DNA from: Clostridiales bacterium
Lineage (GTDB): Bacteria > Bacillota > Clostridia > Christensenellales > Aristaeellaceae
Direction: 5' to 3'
NCBI GenBank assembly: GCA_015056255.1
Contig: SVGP01000009.1
Span: forward strand, 1-64,000
DNA: 64,000 nucleotides
The position numbers were made by a program, and so were the translations under genes. Positions 1-8,251 of this stretch are shown here, in pieces. Within the stretch, counting starts at the first letter, position 1; every line of letters starts with the position of its first letter. The notes under the pieces were generated by a model. That model saw nothing but the letters and a program-made list of their open reading frames with translations. It did no database searches and was not told the DNA's origin.

Positions 1-7
1 CCTCCTT
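1..7 (-). promoter_or_regulatory. Ribosome binding site of a gene beyond the left edge
   Basis: Read on the minus strand these bases are AAGGAGG, a full Shine-Dalgarno sequence directly after the ssb stop. In rpsF-ssb operons the next gene is normally rpsR (ribosomal protein S18), so this site most likely belongs to rpsR lying outside the window. The gene itself is not visible, so the assignment is by synteny only. Confidence 0.6.
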
Positions 8-32
8 AATCATTTGGAAAGACGGCGCTTTT

Positions 33-464
33 TTAGAAGGGCAGCTCGTCGTCGTCAACCTCGTCCATCACACCGGCGCGAGGGCCATTATCCATGGGCT
101 CGGGCGGGAGCGGGATGTCGTCGGACCGGGAAGGTCTTGACCCATCCTGAGGACCAGAGAGGAACTCTACTTCATCCGCGACAACCTCGGTGACATAGCG
201 CTTGGATCCGTCCTGCGCATCATAGGAACGGGTCTGGATGCTGCCGATGACCGCAACTTTACGGCCCTTGGCAAGATAGCGGCCGCAAAGTTCGGCCAAC
301 TGACGCCATGCAACGATGTTAATGAAATCCGCTTCGCGAACGCCCTGCGAATTGACAAAGCGGCGATTTACCGCGATGGCAAAGGTGCATACGGGTGCGC
401 CACTGGGCGTGGTACGGAGTTCAGGATCACGGGTAAGGTTTCCGATCAGAATTGCTTTGTTCAT
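33..464 (-). CDS. ssb: Single-stranded DNA-binding protein Ssb
   Basis: This gene encodes a 143-residue SSB that coats single-stranded DNA in replication, recombination and repair. The first 105 residues are the OB fold, starting with the typical MNKAILIGNLTRDPELR and containing the conserved INIVAWRQLAE segment. A short acidic, Pro/Gly-rich tail ends in DDDELPF, the C-terminal tip that recruits partner proteins. The length is normal for Gram-positive SSBs, although the tail is rather short. It lies 33 bases downstream of rpsF on the same strand and is followed by a strong ribosome site at the window edge, so rpsF-ssb-rpsR is the expected operon. It is transcribed from the rpsF promoter as no separate promoter is visible. 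Confidence 0.97.
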   Translation of the reverse strand: MNKAILIGNLTRDPELRTTPSGAPVCTFAIAVNRRFVNSQGVREADFINIVAWRQLAELCGRYLAKGRKVAVIGSIQTRSYDAQDGSKRYVTEVVADEVEFLSGPQDGSRPSRSDDIPLPPEPMDNGPRAGVMDEVDDDELPF

Positions 465-497
465 GAAAGCACCTCATTTCTGTACCGGTCGAAAGTG

Positions 498-920
498 TTA
501 TTCGATTTCAGCCTGGGGCGCTTCGGTGTCGGCTTCTTCAGCCTTGACTTCTACGGGCGCTTCGGCGGCAGCCTCAACAGGGGCGGCCTCGCGGGCGACG
601 AAGGGCTTCAGCGGCTCGCGCTTGGCGGGAATCGGTCCCTCGAAACGGATAACGAGATAACGGAGTACGGATTCAGAGATCTGAAGATTACGCTCCAGCT
701 CGCGGGGAAGATCCGCGGGGGCGGTCATGTACATGAGCACATAGTAACCTTCGGTCTTGTAGTTGATGGGATAGGCCAGACGGCGCTTTCCCCACTCGTC
801 TACGCGATCAACCTTGCCACCATTGTTGGTGACGATGTTGGAGAAGCGATTGATGAGCTCACTACGGGCGCCCTCTTCGAGAGCAGTGTCGATGACGTAC
901 ATTACTTCGTACTGATTCAT
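498..920 (-). CDS. rpsF: 30S ribosomal protein S6
   Basis: This is the small-subunit protein S6, which binds 16S rRNA as a heterodimer with S18. The first 95 residues carry the typical S6 alpha/beta fold, with MNQYEVMYVID at the start, the WGKRRLAYPINY segment and RYLVIRFEGP near its end. After residue about 100 there is an Ala/Glu-rich low-complexity tail, as in several Gram-positive S6 proteins. I chose the ATG at 920: the upstream in-frame GTG at 932 lies within the AAGGAGG ribosome site and cannot use it. The gene is first in an operon with ssb and has its own consensus-like promoter and a leader hairpin that may be the S6:S18 autoregulatory site. Confidence 0.97.
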   Translation of the reverse strand: MNQYEVMYVIDTALEEGARSELINRFSNIVTNNGGKVDRVDEWGKRRLAYPINYKTEGYYVLMYMTAPADLPRELERNLQISESVLRYLVIRFEGPIPAKREPLKPFVAREAAPVEAAAEAPVEVKAEEADTEAPQAEIE

Positions 921-950
921 TTGCTTTCTCACCTCCTTATGGACTTGGCG

Positions 951-973
951 GCCCTGATCAGGTGAATCAGGGC
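951..973 (-). promoter_or_regulatory. rpsF leader hairpin, candidate S6:S18 binding site
   Basis: The minus-strand leader contains a perfect 8 bp stem (GCCCTGAT / ATCAGGGC) with a 7-base loop, followed directly by CGCCAAGTCC and then the rpsF ribosome site. Autoregulatory RNAs bound by the S6:S18 complex are known in front of rpsF in many bacteria and feature a hairpin with a conserved CCG element near the ribosome site. Here GCCGCC overlaps the 3' side of the stem. The match is by eye and the pairing was not compared with the family model. Confidence 0.45.
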
Positions 974-991
974 AAGGATGCGCAATTACAT

Positions 992-1020
992 ATTATAAGG
1001 GAAGACAAGTAAAATTGCAA
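992..1020 (-). promoter_or_regulatory. Promoter of the rpsF-ssb operon
   Basis: On the minus strand there is TTGCAA, a 17-base spacer and a perfect TATAAT. Transcription would start about 65 bases before the rpsF ATG, leaving a leader that contains the hairpin at 951-973. Confidence 0.75.
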
Positions 1021-1087
1021 CACTTATCGCGTAAGTTTAACACATAATCTTTTTCAGGTGGGCGGATATTGGTGACACCCGCAAGTT

Positions 1088-1576
1088 TTATTCCGGAATG
1101 AACACGCGCGTGACATAGGCGGAAAACGGCGCGCTTTCATCCGGCAGGATGTGTATGTCCGCGTATCCCCAAAGCTCCATGCCAAAGCCAAAATCCTTTT
1201 CAACGCGCAGGCTCACGATGATCGTGCCCGTGCCGGTTTCGACCGCGCTTTCGATTTCGATTTTCAAAGGAAGCGGATCAAGATACGCATCCTCTTCCTG
1301 CGCATAAATGTATTCGCCCTCAGAAAACAGCATTTTGTATGCGTCCTCATTTAAAATCGGCTCGGAAAGGGTTGCAAATCTTTCCTGCAGCCTGTAAACG
1401 GCCTCCCTCGCCATGGATTCGTCCGGGATTTTGTCGAAATTGTAGAACGTGTCGCACGACAGAAGGATTTCGTAAAGCGGCATGGCCTTTTCATATACGG
1501 GCGCTTCCAATTCAGAAACGGCTCCGGCGGAGAAAACCGCGCACAATGCCAAAATGAGCGCAAACAGCCTTTTCAT
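1088..1576 (-). CDS. Secreted protein of unknown function
   Basis: This 162-residue protein belongs to no family I recognise. It starts with a clear Sec signal peptide (MKRLFALILALCAVFSAGAV, then Ser-Glu-Leu-Glu), which suggests cleavage after about residue 19 and export; there is no lipobox cysteine. The mature part is acidic, with many Glu/Asp, a FATLSEP stretch and a beta-rich second half (GTGTIIVSLRVEKDFGF). It lies 13 bases downstream of the nucleoside kinase-like gene on the same strand, so the two are probably co-transcribed. The 150 bases between its stop and the rpsF promoter contain no convincing terminator. Confidence 0.75.
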   Translation of the reverse strand: MKRLFALILALCAVFSAGAVSELEAPVYEKAMPLYEILLSCDTFYNFDKIPDESMAREAVYRLQERFATLSEPILNEDAYKMLFSEGEYIYAQEEDAYLDPLPLKIEIESAVETGTGTIIVSLRVEKDFGFGMELWGYADIHILPDESAPFSAYVTRVFIPE

Positions 1577-1589
1577 ATGCTATCCTCCC

Positions 1590-3239
1590 TTATTCTTCTC
1601 TGTAAAAGCAGCTGCCGCCGATGAATTCGCGCAGGATGCTGTTTAACGGAACTTCGTCCTCCACGCTGGATGAGCGGACGTAGTTTAAAAACTTCACAAG
1701 CCGCCTTGCAGCGGTGTAGTGAGGATTATCCGGCGTGATGGCGGTCAGGATCGGGTAAGCGTAGTTTTTCAAAACCGCCAGCTCATACGCAAGCGACGAA
1801 TTGATCATTGCGTCCGCATCCTCCTGGAAGGGGAAAATGTTTTTGTCCTCTCCCCTTCTGACCGACGGCCACATGGAAAACGTCTTTTCAGGATCGGTTC
1901 CGCGAAACGCCGCGTCGCGCACGATTCTTCGAATCAGCCTCGCGTCGGTTGTGCGGATGCGGTTGTGGTGATCGATGTTGATGGTGGTTAAGGCGCTGAT
2001 ATAAATTTTGAATTTCATTTCGCGGGCAATGCCGGGGGTTAAGCGGTCGTTTAAGCCGTGGATACCCTCAATTAAGATGGGCGAAGTGGAATCCACCTGC
2101 ATGGGATGGGTTTTGTCCGTGCGCATGCCGGTTGTAAAATCATACGTCGGAACATTCACCTTTTCGCCGTCCATAAGCGCGGCCAGATGCTTTCCGATCA
2201 GGTTTGTATCCAGCGCTTCCACGCATTCAAGATCCACTTCTCCATGCTCATCCACGGGCACCTGATCGCGGTTGACATAATAGTCGTCCAATGAAAGCTT
2301 GACGGGTGTAAGCCCCGTTACGCGAAGGGCAATCATGAGGCGGTTGCAGAACGTGGTTTTTCCCGAGGACGAAGGTCCCGCGATGCACACAAGCCGCGCG
2401 CGGCTTTCCACGATTTTGTCCGCAATTTCATAAATTTTCCGGTCCATCAAAGCTTCGTTTACCCGGATGAACTCGCGCAGATGGCCGTTCTCGGTCATTT
2501 CGTTGAGGTCCGCCGCCGTTTCAACGTCCAATATTTCGTGCCAGCGCGCGCTTTCCCGGAAAACAGACAAAAGCTTTGGCATAGGCCGGTATTCAGACAC
2601 GCGCGAAGGATCTTTGGGGTCCGGCAAAAGCACCGCAAGGCCTGCGCCCACGCCAATTACGTCAAACACATTTACGCATCCGGTCGAGCGCGCCATTTCG
2701 CCGTAAAAATATTCCTTCATACCGCCACATTCATACATTCTGAAATGCTCAAAAGGTCTGTAGCGGAGGATTTTTACTTTGTCCTCGTCGCCCCGCGCCT
2801 CGTAATGCTGGATGGCTTCCTTTCTGGACATGCGAAGAAGCGTAAAGGGCAGATCCTGCGAGGTAATCTTACGCATTTCTTCCCTAAGGCGCAAAATTGC
2901 TTCCTCCGTCAGCTTCATGCCGCGAACGGTTACGTAAATGCCGCGCCAGATCGAATGCTCGATTCTTACAAACGCGCCCGGAAACAGTTTTTCAAACGCC
3001 ATCAGAAGCACAAAGCGGATGGAGCGCTCGTATATGCGCCGTCCTTCTTCATCAAAATAGGTAAGAATATGCGCTTCCGCCTCCCTTACCTTTTCGTTCA
3101 GGGAAAGCGTTTCCCCTCGAACCGTCACGCCGAGCGCGCCTTTTACAAGGCTCAGCCGCGAGATTACATCAATATACGTTTCGTGCGGGTAAGCCTCAAC
3201 CGTCCTGTTGTCAATCTTTATCATCAAATCCGGTTTCAT
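1590..3239 (-). CDS. TGS-domain uridine kinase-like nucleoside kinase
   Basis: This 549-residue fusion is common in Clostridia. Residues 1-65 resemble a TGS domain and residues 65-250 resemble the second additional domain of threonyl-tRNA synthetase, with HYEARGDEDKVKILRY and an ARSTGC stretch typical of tRNA-editing modules. From about residue 285 there is a phosphoribulokinase/uridine kinase domain with the P-loop GPSSSGKTTF, the SLDDYYVNR substrate motif and IEGIHGLND as Walker B. It probably phosphorylates uridine/cytidine or another nucleoside; the role of the N-terminal part is unknown. The rsmA promoter region lies divergently upstream, and a secreted protein follows 13 bases downstream. 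The overall length is usual for the fusion. Confidence 0.88.
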   Translation of the reverse strand: MKPDLMIKIDNRTVEAYPHETYIDVISRLSLVKGALGVTVRGETLSLNEKVREAEAHILTYFDEEGRRIYERSIRFVLLMAFEKLFPGAFVRIEHSIWRGIYVTVRGMKLTEEAILRLREEMRKITSQDLPFTLLRMSRKEAIQHYEARGDEDKVKILRYRPFEHFRMYECGGMKEYFYGEMARSTGCVNVFDVIGVGAGLAVLLPDPKDPSRVSEYRPMPKLLSVFRESARWHEILDVETAADLNEMTENGHLREFIRVNEALMDRKIYEIADKIVESRARLVCIAGPSSSGKTTFCNRLMIALRVTGLTPVKLSLDDYYVNRDQVPVDEHGEVDLECVEALDTNLIGKHLAALMDGEKVNVPTYDFTTGMRTDKTHPMQVDSTSPILIEGIHGLNDRLTPGIAREMKFKIYISALTTINIDHHNRIRTTDARLIRRIVRDAAFRGTDPEKTFSMWPSVRRGEDKNIFPFQEDADAMINSSLAYELAVLKNYAYPILTAITPDNPHYTAARRLVKFLNYVRSSSVEDEVPLNSILREFIGGSCFYREE

Positions 3240-3471
3240 CTCCTTTCCAAAACCGCGTCCATTCCTTTTTGAATGCCGCGCCCGCTGAAGGGCGAAAGCA
3301 TGCCCATTTTCTTGAAAGGGCCTTTGACTATACTATATCACATCTTCACGGATTTTTCCACGGCTGTAAAAAACAAAGCGTTCCTAACGGAAATGATGTC
3401 ATCCGTATAAAGCATAAAAACGCGCTTGATCTTATCCTCCGCCATTCACGGTAAAAGTTTTCATAAACGCC

Positions 3472-3499
3472 TTGCCAAGAAATAAAAACCGGCTATAAT
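3472..3499 (+). promoter_or_regulatory. Promoter of rsmA
   Basis: TTGCCA and TATAAT are separated by 16 bases, about 90 bases before the rsmA ATG. The rest of the 350-base gap between the divergent kinase gene and rsmA shows no gene, repeat or clear terminator. Confidence 0.65.
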
Positions 3500-3589
3500 G
3501 GGATATGATGCGATATTTTCGCGGATTCGCCTGCCATTTTCACACTGGCTGAAAAAATAAGCGTTTCAAACGCACAAAAGGAATTGTAT

Positions 3590-4471
3590 ATGAAACTGAA
3601 CCTTCATTCAACCGATCTTTCTCTTTCATTAAAAGCGCGCGTTGCGCTTGAAAAGCATGTATTCCGCTTCACCCATTCGCTGGGCCAGAATTTCATATTG
3701 GATGAAAACGTGATCTCAGACATCGTGTATAAAGCAGGCGTTCAAAAGGGCGACAACATCCTTGAAATCGGCCCGGGCTCCGGCATGATGACCGCAATGA
3801 TGGCGGATAAAGGCGCAAAGGTTCTGGCAATTGAGCTTGACAGGGCGCTTGAGCCGGTATTGAACGATGTGATCGGCGAAAGAGACGTGAAAATTGTATT
3901 TCAGGACGCGCTGAAGGCGGATCTGAACGCACTTACGCGCGGAACCTTCGGCGAAAACGCGCCGTATTCCATCGTAGCAAACCTTCCTTATTACATTACA
4001 GCCGATTTTCTGATGCGGGCGATTACCTTAAACCCTGCGCCCGGGAGCATCACGCTCATGGTTCAAAAGGAGGCCGCCGAGCGCGTGATGAGTCAGCCCG
4101 GCAGCAAAAACTGGTCTGCGCTGTCCGCGTCTGTGCGCTATTTTGCTGAGCCTGAGGTCGTAATGGAAGCGCCCGCTTTGCTTTTCACGCCGCCGCCGCA
4201 TGTGGACAGCTGCCTTTTAAAGCTTCATATGCGCAAAGACCGCCCGCTTGACGAAGCGGACGAAAAAAGGCTGATGGCGCTGATTCAGGCGGCGTTTCGG
4301 ATGAGAAGAAAAACGCTGGCCAACAACCTTTCGGCGAGCTATTCCCTTTCGAGGGAAGAAACCATTCATGTGCTTGAAAAAGCCGGATTGGGCGAAAAGG
4401 TGCGCGGCGAAATTCTGACTGTTGATCAGCTGATCGACGTTATGAAAGCGATGCAGGAGAAAAGTGAATAA
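3590..4471 (+). CDS. rsmA: 16S rRNA (adenine1518/1519-N6)-dimethyltransferase
   Basis: RsmA (KsgA) dimethylates two adjacent adenines in the 3' hairpin of 16S rRNA during late 30S assembly, using S-adenosylmethionine. The 293-residue protein shows HSLGQNFILDENV at the start, the SAM-binding motif LEIGPGSGMMTAMM, the acidic IELDRAL motif, and the NLPYYITADF catalytic motif IV that distinguishes this family. FTPPPHVDSCL and the C-terminal helical domain with FRMRRKTLANNL complete it. I chose the ATG at 3590, which has AAAAGGAA seven bases upstream, over an in-frame TTG two codons earlier. It stands alone with its own promoter and is followed by the Lrp-type gene, which has a separate promoter. 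Confidence 0.97.
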   Translation: MKLNLHSTDLSLSLKARVALEKHVFRFTHSLGQNFILDENVISDIVYKAGVQKGDNILEIGPGSGMMTAMMADKGAKVLAIELDRALEPVLNDVIGERDVKIVFQDALKADLNALTRGTFGENAPYSIVANLPYYITADFLMRAITLNPAPGSITLMVQKEAAERVMSQPGSKNWSALSASVRYFAEPEVVMEAPALLFTPPPHVDSCLLKLHMRKDRPLDEADEKRLMALIQAAFRMRRKTLANNLSASYSLSREETIHVLEKAGLGEKVRGEILTVDQLIDVMKAMQEKSE

Positions 4472-4500
4472 AGCCGCCGCTTCAGGCGTTTCTCTTTTCC

Positions 4501-4529
4501 TTGACGAATACACGAAAATCATGTAAACT
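4501..4529 (+). promoter_or_regulatory. Promoter of the Lrp-aminotransferase operon
   Basis: TTGACG, 17 bases, then TAAACT, located 36 bases before the chosen start of the Lrp-family gene. The -10 box is weaker than those of neighbouring genes. Confidence 0.5.
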
Positions 4530-4564
4530 TGTGTATCAAATCCCCCCGAAGAGAGGTCTTTGAA

Positions 4565-5059
4565 ATGATTAGCGAATTTGAAATGACGATTCTTGAAATC
4601 CTGGCAGAAGACGCCCGCACGGATGCCGATAGAATTGCCGTAATGACCGGAAAAAGCAAAGAAGAAGTGGAAGAAGCGATCAGCCGCCTTGAAAAGGAAC
4701 GCATTCTGCTTAAGTACCCCGCCATGGTCAATTGGGACCGCGTGCGCGAGGACGTCGTGCAGGCGCTGATCGAGGTGCGCGTGACCCCGCAGAGAGACGA
4801 GGGTTTCGACGCAATTGCGGAAAAGATTTACCGCTTTGAGGAAGTCAAAAGCGTGTATCTGATGAGCGGCGCGTACGATCTTCTCGTGATCGTCGAGGGC
4901 GCAAACATAAAGCAGCTCGCTATCTTCGTCGGCGAAAAGCTTTCCACCCTTGAAAATGTGCTTTCCACCGCCACGCACTTCGTTTTGAAAAAATACAAGC
5001 AGGACGGCGTGATCATGGAGAAAACAGCGGAAGACGACAGATTGCAGGTGAGCCCGTGA
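4565..5059 (+). CDS. Lrp/AsnC-family transcriptional regulator
   Basis: This 164-residue regulator has a winged helix-turn-helix in residues 1-60 (EILAEDARTDADRIAVMTG, then IS..LEKERILLKY) and a RAM effector domain after residue 70 (VQALIEVRV, VYLMSGAYDLLVIVEG). Members of this family bind amino acids and control amino-acid metabolism genes. The start was set at the ATG at 4565 because the ribosome-site-like AGAGAGG lies just upstream and the family begins with this MISEFE-type sequence. The stop overlaps the aminotransferase start by four bases (GTGA), so both are translated from one mRNA and the regulator probably controls this operon or responds to the enzyme's substrate. The ligand is not known. 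Confidence 0.9.
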   Translation: MISEFEMTILEILAEDARTDADRIAVMTGKSKEEVEEAISRLEKERILLKYPAMVNWDRVREDVVQALIEVRVTPQRDEGFDAIAEKIYRFEEVKSVYLMSGAYDLLVIVEGANIKQLAIFVGEKLSTLENVLSTATHFVLKKYKQDGVIMEKTAEDDRLQVSP

Positions 5060-6237
5060 ATTACGATAAAGTATTGTGCGAGCGCATCAAAAACGTGCCG
5101 CCTTCGGGCATCCGAAAGTTTTTTGACATCGTAAGCGAAATGAAGGGCGTGATCTCCCTCGGCGTCGGCGAACCCGACTTCACAACGCCATGGCGCTATT
5201 CGGATGCGGCGATTTATTCGCTGCGCTCCGGGCATACCCATTACACCTCCAACCGCGGCCTTAAGGAGCTGACGAGACTCATTTCCGAATACGAATCGCG
5301 CTTCGGCGTGACCTACAGGCCGGATACCGAAATCATGGTAACGGTAGGCGCAAGCGAAGGCATTGATCTTGCCATGCGCGCCCTGATCGAACCGGGCGAC
5401 GAAGTGCTCGTTCCTGACCCGAGCTATGTTTCCTATATGCCATGCATCACCTTTGCCGGCGGAAAATGCGTGCCCGTTCCGACCAGCGCGGAAAACGGCT
5501 TCAAGTTCACGGGAGAAATGGTCAAAAAATATATGACGCCCCGTACAAAGGCCATCATTTTCCCTTATCCCAATAATCCAACAGGCGGCGTTATGACCAA
5601 AGAAGACATGGAGGATTTTGCCTCCGCCGTTAAAGACACCGATATTGTAGTCATCGCCGATGAAATCTATGCGGAGCTCACCTACCTCCCAACGCGCCAT
5701 GTCGCGCTGGCCTCCATCAGCGGCATGCGCGAGCGCACCATTACCCTAAACGGCTTCTCCAAGGCCTTTGCCATGACCGGCTGGCGCATGGGCTATGCCT
5801 GTGCGCCCAAGGAAATATTGGACGTGATGCTGCGAATTCACCAGTATACCATCATGTGCGCGCCCACCGCCGGGCAATACGCCGCAGTCGAGGCCCTGAA
5901 AAGCGGCCTTGAAAACGACTTTCCAGATGTAAAGCGCATGGTCAGCCAGTACGACAGGCGCAGAAGAATCATCGTTGACGGCCTAAGAAAAGCAGGGCTT
6001 CCCACCCACGAGCCACTGGGCGCGTTTTATGCTTTCCCGGACGTCACGCCAACCGGTATGGACGCGCAGACCTTCTGCGTAAAGCTCCTCGAGGAGGAAA
6101 AGGTTGCCTGCGTTCCGGGCGACGCATTCGGCGAAACCGGAAGCGGATTTGTAAGATGCTCCTACGCGTCGAGCATGGAAAATATCACAGAAGCCGTCAA
6201 GAGGATTCAGGCGTTTACCAAACGGCACGGCATGTAA
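5056..6237 (+). CDS. PLP-dependent class I/II aminotransferase
   Basis: This 393-residue fold-type I aminotransferase transfers amino groups between amino and keto acids. The N-terminal substrate loop SLGVGEPDFTTP, the PYPNNPTGG motif, the DEIYAEL segment and the PLP lysine in NGFSKAFAMTGWRMGY are all present; the conserved arginine for the carboxylate is in FVRCSYA near the end. The sequence pattern fits the subgroup that includes PatA (N-acetyl-LL-diaminopimelate aminotransferase) and aromatic or aspartate aminotransferases, so the exact substrate is open. It starts with GTG overlapping the regulator stop and is followed by a strong terminator. The coupling to an Lrp-type gene is common for this subgroup in Clostridia. 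Confidence 0.92.
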   Translation: MNYDKVLCERIKNVPPSGIRKFFDIVSEMKGVISLGVGEPDFTTPWRYSDAAIYSLRSGHTHYTSNRGLKELTRLISEYESRFGVTYRPDTEIMVTVGASEGIDLAMRALIEPGDEVLVPDPSYVSYMPCITFAGGKCVPVPTSAENGFKFTGEMVKKYMTPRTKAIIFPYPNNPTGGVMTKEDMEDFASAVKDTDIVVIADEIYAELTYLPTRHVALASISGMRERTITLNGFSKAFAMTGWRMGYACAPKEILDVMLRIHQYTIMCAPTAGQYAAVEALKSGLENDFPDVKRMVSQYDRRRRIIVDGLRKAGLPTHEPLGAFYAFPDVTPTGMDAQTFCVKLLEEEKVACVPGDAFGETGSGFVRCSYASSMENITEAVKRIQAFTKRHGM

Positions 6238-6357
6238 CTGTCATTGTAAGAGGAGTCTGGGCCGTGACAAGCAGTATATACCAGCTTTTCAGGTCCGAAA
6301 ATGTGCGGGTGATTCTTGAATCGCCTTTACAGTTTGTGATACGATCACAACCATAAT

Positions 6358-6402
6358 GCGGGGCTGCTGCAGAAGCAAAAAATCTGCAGCAGCCCCGCGT
6401 TT
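6358..6402 (+). terminator. Terminator of the aminotransferase operon
   Basis: A perfect 16 bp stem (GCGGGGCTGCTGCAGA with its complement) encloses a 9-base A-rich loop and is followed by GTTTT. It sits between the plus-strand aminotransferase and the minus-strand ABC genes. Confidence 0.85.
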
Positions 6403-6436
6403 TATGAAGCAGGAACTTTTTCCTTTATTCCGTTTT

Positions 6437-8251
6437 TCACACCGCCGCAAACGCGCTGGACGTGGCTTCGTCCTCGTACTGGCGGGTGTAGAGATTGTAG
6501 TAGTGTCCGCGGGCTTTTAACAGCTCCTCGTGGCGGCCGCGCTCGATGATCTTTCCGTCTCTGACGACCAGGATGAGGTCGGCGTTTTTGACGGTGGATA
6601 AGCGGTGGGCGATGACGAGGGAGGTTCTGCCCTTGATGATGGTTTCGATTGCAGACTGGATTTTCTGCTCGGTTAAGGTGTCGACGGAGGCCGTGGCTTC
6701 GTCAAGCACAAGAATGCGCGGATCGGCCAAAATGGCGCGTGCAAAGGAAATCAGCTGTTTTTCGCCGGTAGAAAGCATGTCGCCGCCCTCGCCGACGTCG
6801 CTGTCCAGGCCCTTTTCCATCTTTTTGACCACTTCTTCTGCGGAAACCAGCTTAAGCGCACGCTCAATTTCCTCTTCCGTCGCGTTCGGATTTCCGTAAA
6901 GGAGGTTTTCGCGGACGGTGCCGGAGAACAGGTGCGGCGTCTGAAGCACGTAACCGATGGCGGAATGAAGCCAGAGCTGGCTGCGCTCGCGTGCGTCGCG
7001 CCCGTCGATTAAGACCTGACCCTTCGTGGGTTCAAAGAAGCGGCAGACGAGGTTGACGAGCGTGGATTTGCCCGCGCCGGTCTCGCCGACGATGGCGATG
7101 TTCGATCCGAAGGGAATCTTCAGATTGAAATTTTCAAGCACGTATTCGTCGCCGTCGGGATACATGAAGTCGACGTCCTTAAATTCGATGTCGCCCTTGA
7201 TCTCTTCCCAGTTTTCGCGCTTGGGATCAAAGCTGTCGCCGTACTTTTCGATGACTTCATCGGTGTCCGTTACGTCGGATTTGGTTTCCATGAGGCGGGA
7301 AAAGCGCTCGATGTTGACCTGGGTGGTGATCAGGTCGGAAATGGCGTCGATGATCCATCTTACGGGCTCCATCATGCCCTGCGCATAGGACATGAACATG
7401 GAGAAGGTGCCCACTTCGCTTTCAGCGATGTAGCCGCCGCGCCAGAGGACGATCGCAAGCGCGAGAGAGGAGGCCATATTGAGGGTGGCTGAGAACATGC
7501 CGCGAAGGTGAGCGACGCGGACGGATTTTTTGCGCATATTGCGGGTATCGGTCAAAAAATCCTTTGCCATTTTGTCCTCGATGACGAGGGTTTTGATGGT
7601 TTTTGCGCCGGTTATGCCTTCGTTGAAGTCGGAGGTGATCTTGCTGTTTAATTCACGCACCTCGCGGTTTACGCGGATGAGCTTGGTCTGGAAAATGGAG
7701 AAGAGAACCACGATCAGAGGCAGAATCGCAATGACTAAAATGGCGAGCTTGAAGTTGACAATCAGCATAATGACAACCGCGCCGACCAGATACGAAAGGT
7801 GCCACACGCTGTCCATGAGCGACCAGGAAACGAGGGAGCCGATGCGCGAAGTATCGGAAATGACGTGCGCGTGGATATAGCCTACGGAATTCTGGTTGAA
7901 ATAGGAAAAGGACAGCGTCTGAAGATGACTGAAAGCCGCGTTTCGAAGGTCACGGTTCACGCGCACTTCGGTGGACATGGCGTGCTTACAGGAAATGTAA
8001 TTAAGAACGCCGGTAAGACAAATAATGATTAAATAAAGGATGATGAAAACGGGCAGGGTGTCAAGCGTTCCTTCGCCGATAAAATGGTTAAGCGCATATC
8101 TCTGAAACTGCGGAACCAGAAGGTCCACGCATGTGGACATCAATCCGCAGGAAACCATCGCGAACATAACCGCGCGGTATTTTTTCATGTAGGGAATGAT
8201 TTTTCCGATGCCGAAAAACTTCAGCGAACGCTTTTCTTCGTTTCTTTCCAT
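6437..8251 (-). CDS. ABC exporter half-transporter, subunit 2
   Basis: This 604-residue protein joins a six-helix membrane domain (residues 1-320) to a nucleotide-binding domain. The ATPase shows Walker A GETGAGKST, the Q-loop VLQTPHLFSG, a signature LSTGEKQL (classic LSGGQ with Thr replacing the first Gly), Walker B ILVLDEATASVD and the switch His in IAHRLS. Its start overlaps the stop of the upstream exporter gene by one base (TAATG), and the two differ in their catalytic elements, so they almost certainly form a heterodimeric exporter of the BmrCD/LmrCD kind that moves drugs, lipids or peptides outward. It is the last gene of the pair and faces the terminator at 6358. Confidence 0.92.
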   Translation of the reverse strand: MERNEEKRSLKFFGIGKIIPYMKKYRAVMFAMVSCGLMSTCVDLLVPQFQRYALNHFIGEGTLDTLPVFIILYLIIICLTGVLNYISCKHAMSTEVRVNRDLRNAAFSHLQTLSFSYFNQNSVGYIHAHVISDTSRIGSLVSWSLMDSVWHLSYLVGAVVIMLIVNFKLAILVIAILPLIVVLFSIFQTKLIRVNREVRELNSKITSDFNEGITGAKTIKTLVIEDKMAKDFLTDTRNMRKKSVRVAHLRGMFSATLNMASSLALAIVLWRGGYIAESEVGTFSMFMSYAQGMMEPVRWIIDAISDLITTQVNIERFSRLMETKSDVTDTDEVIEKYGDSFDPKRENWEEIKGDIEFKDVDFMYPDGDEYVLENFNLKIPFGSNIAIVGETGAGKSTLVNLVCRFFEPTKGQVLIDGRDARERSQLWLHSAIGYVLQTPHLFSGTVRENLLYGNPNATEEEIERALKLVSAEEVVKKMEKGLDSDVGEGGDMLSTGEKQLISFARAILADPRILVLDEATASVDTLTEQKIQSAIETIIKGRTSLVIAHRLSTVKNADLILVVRDGKIIERGRHEELLKARGHYYNLYTRQYEDEATSSAFAAV

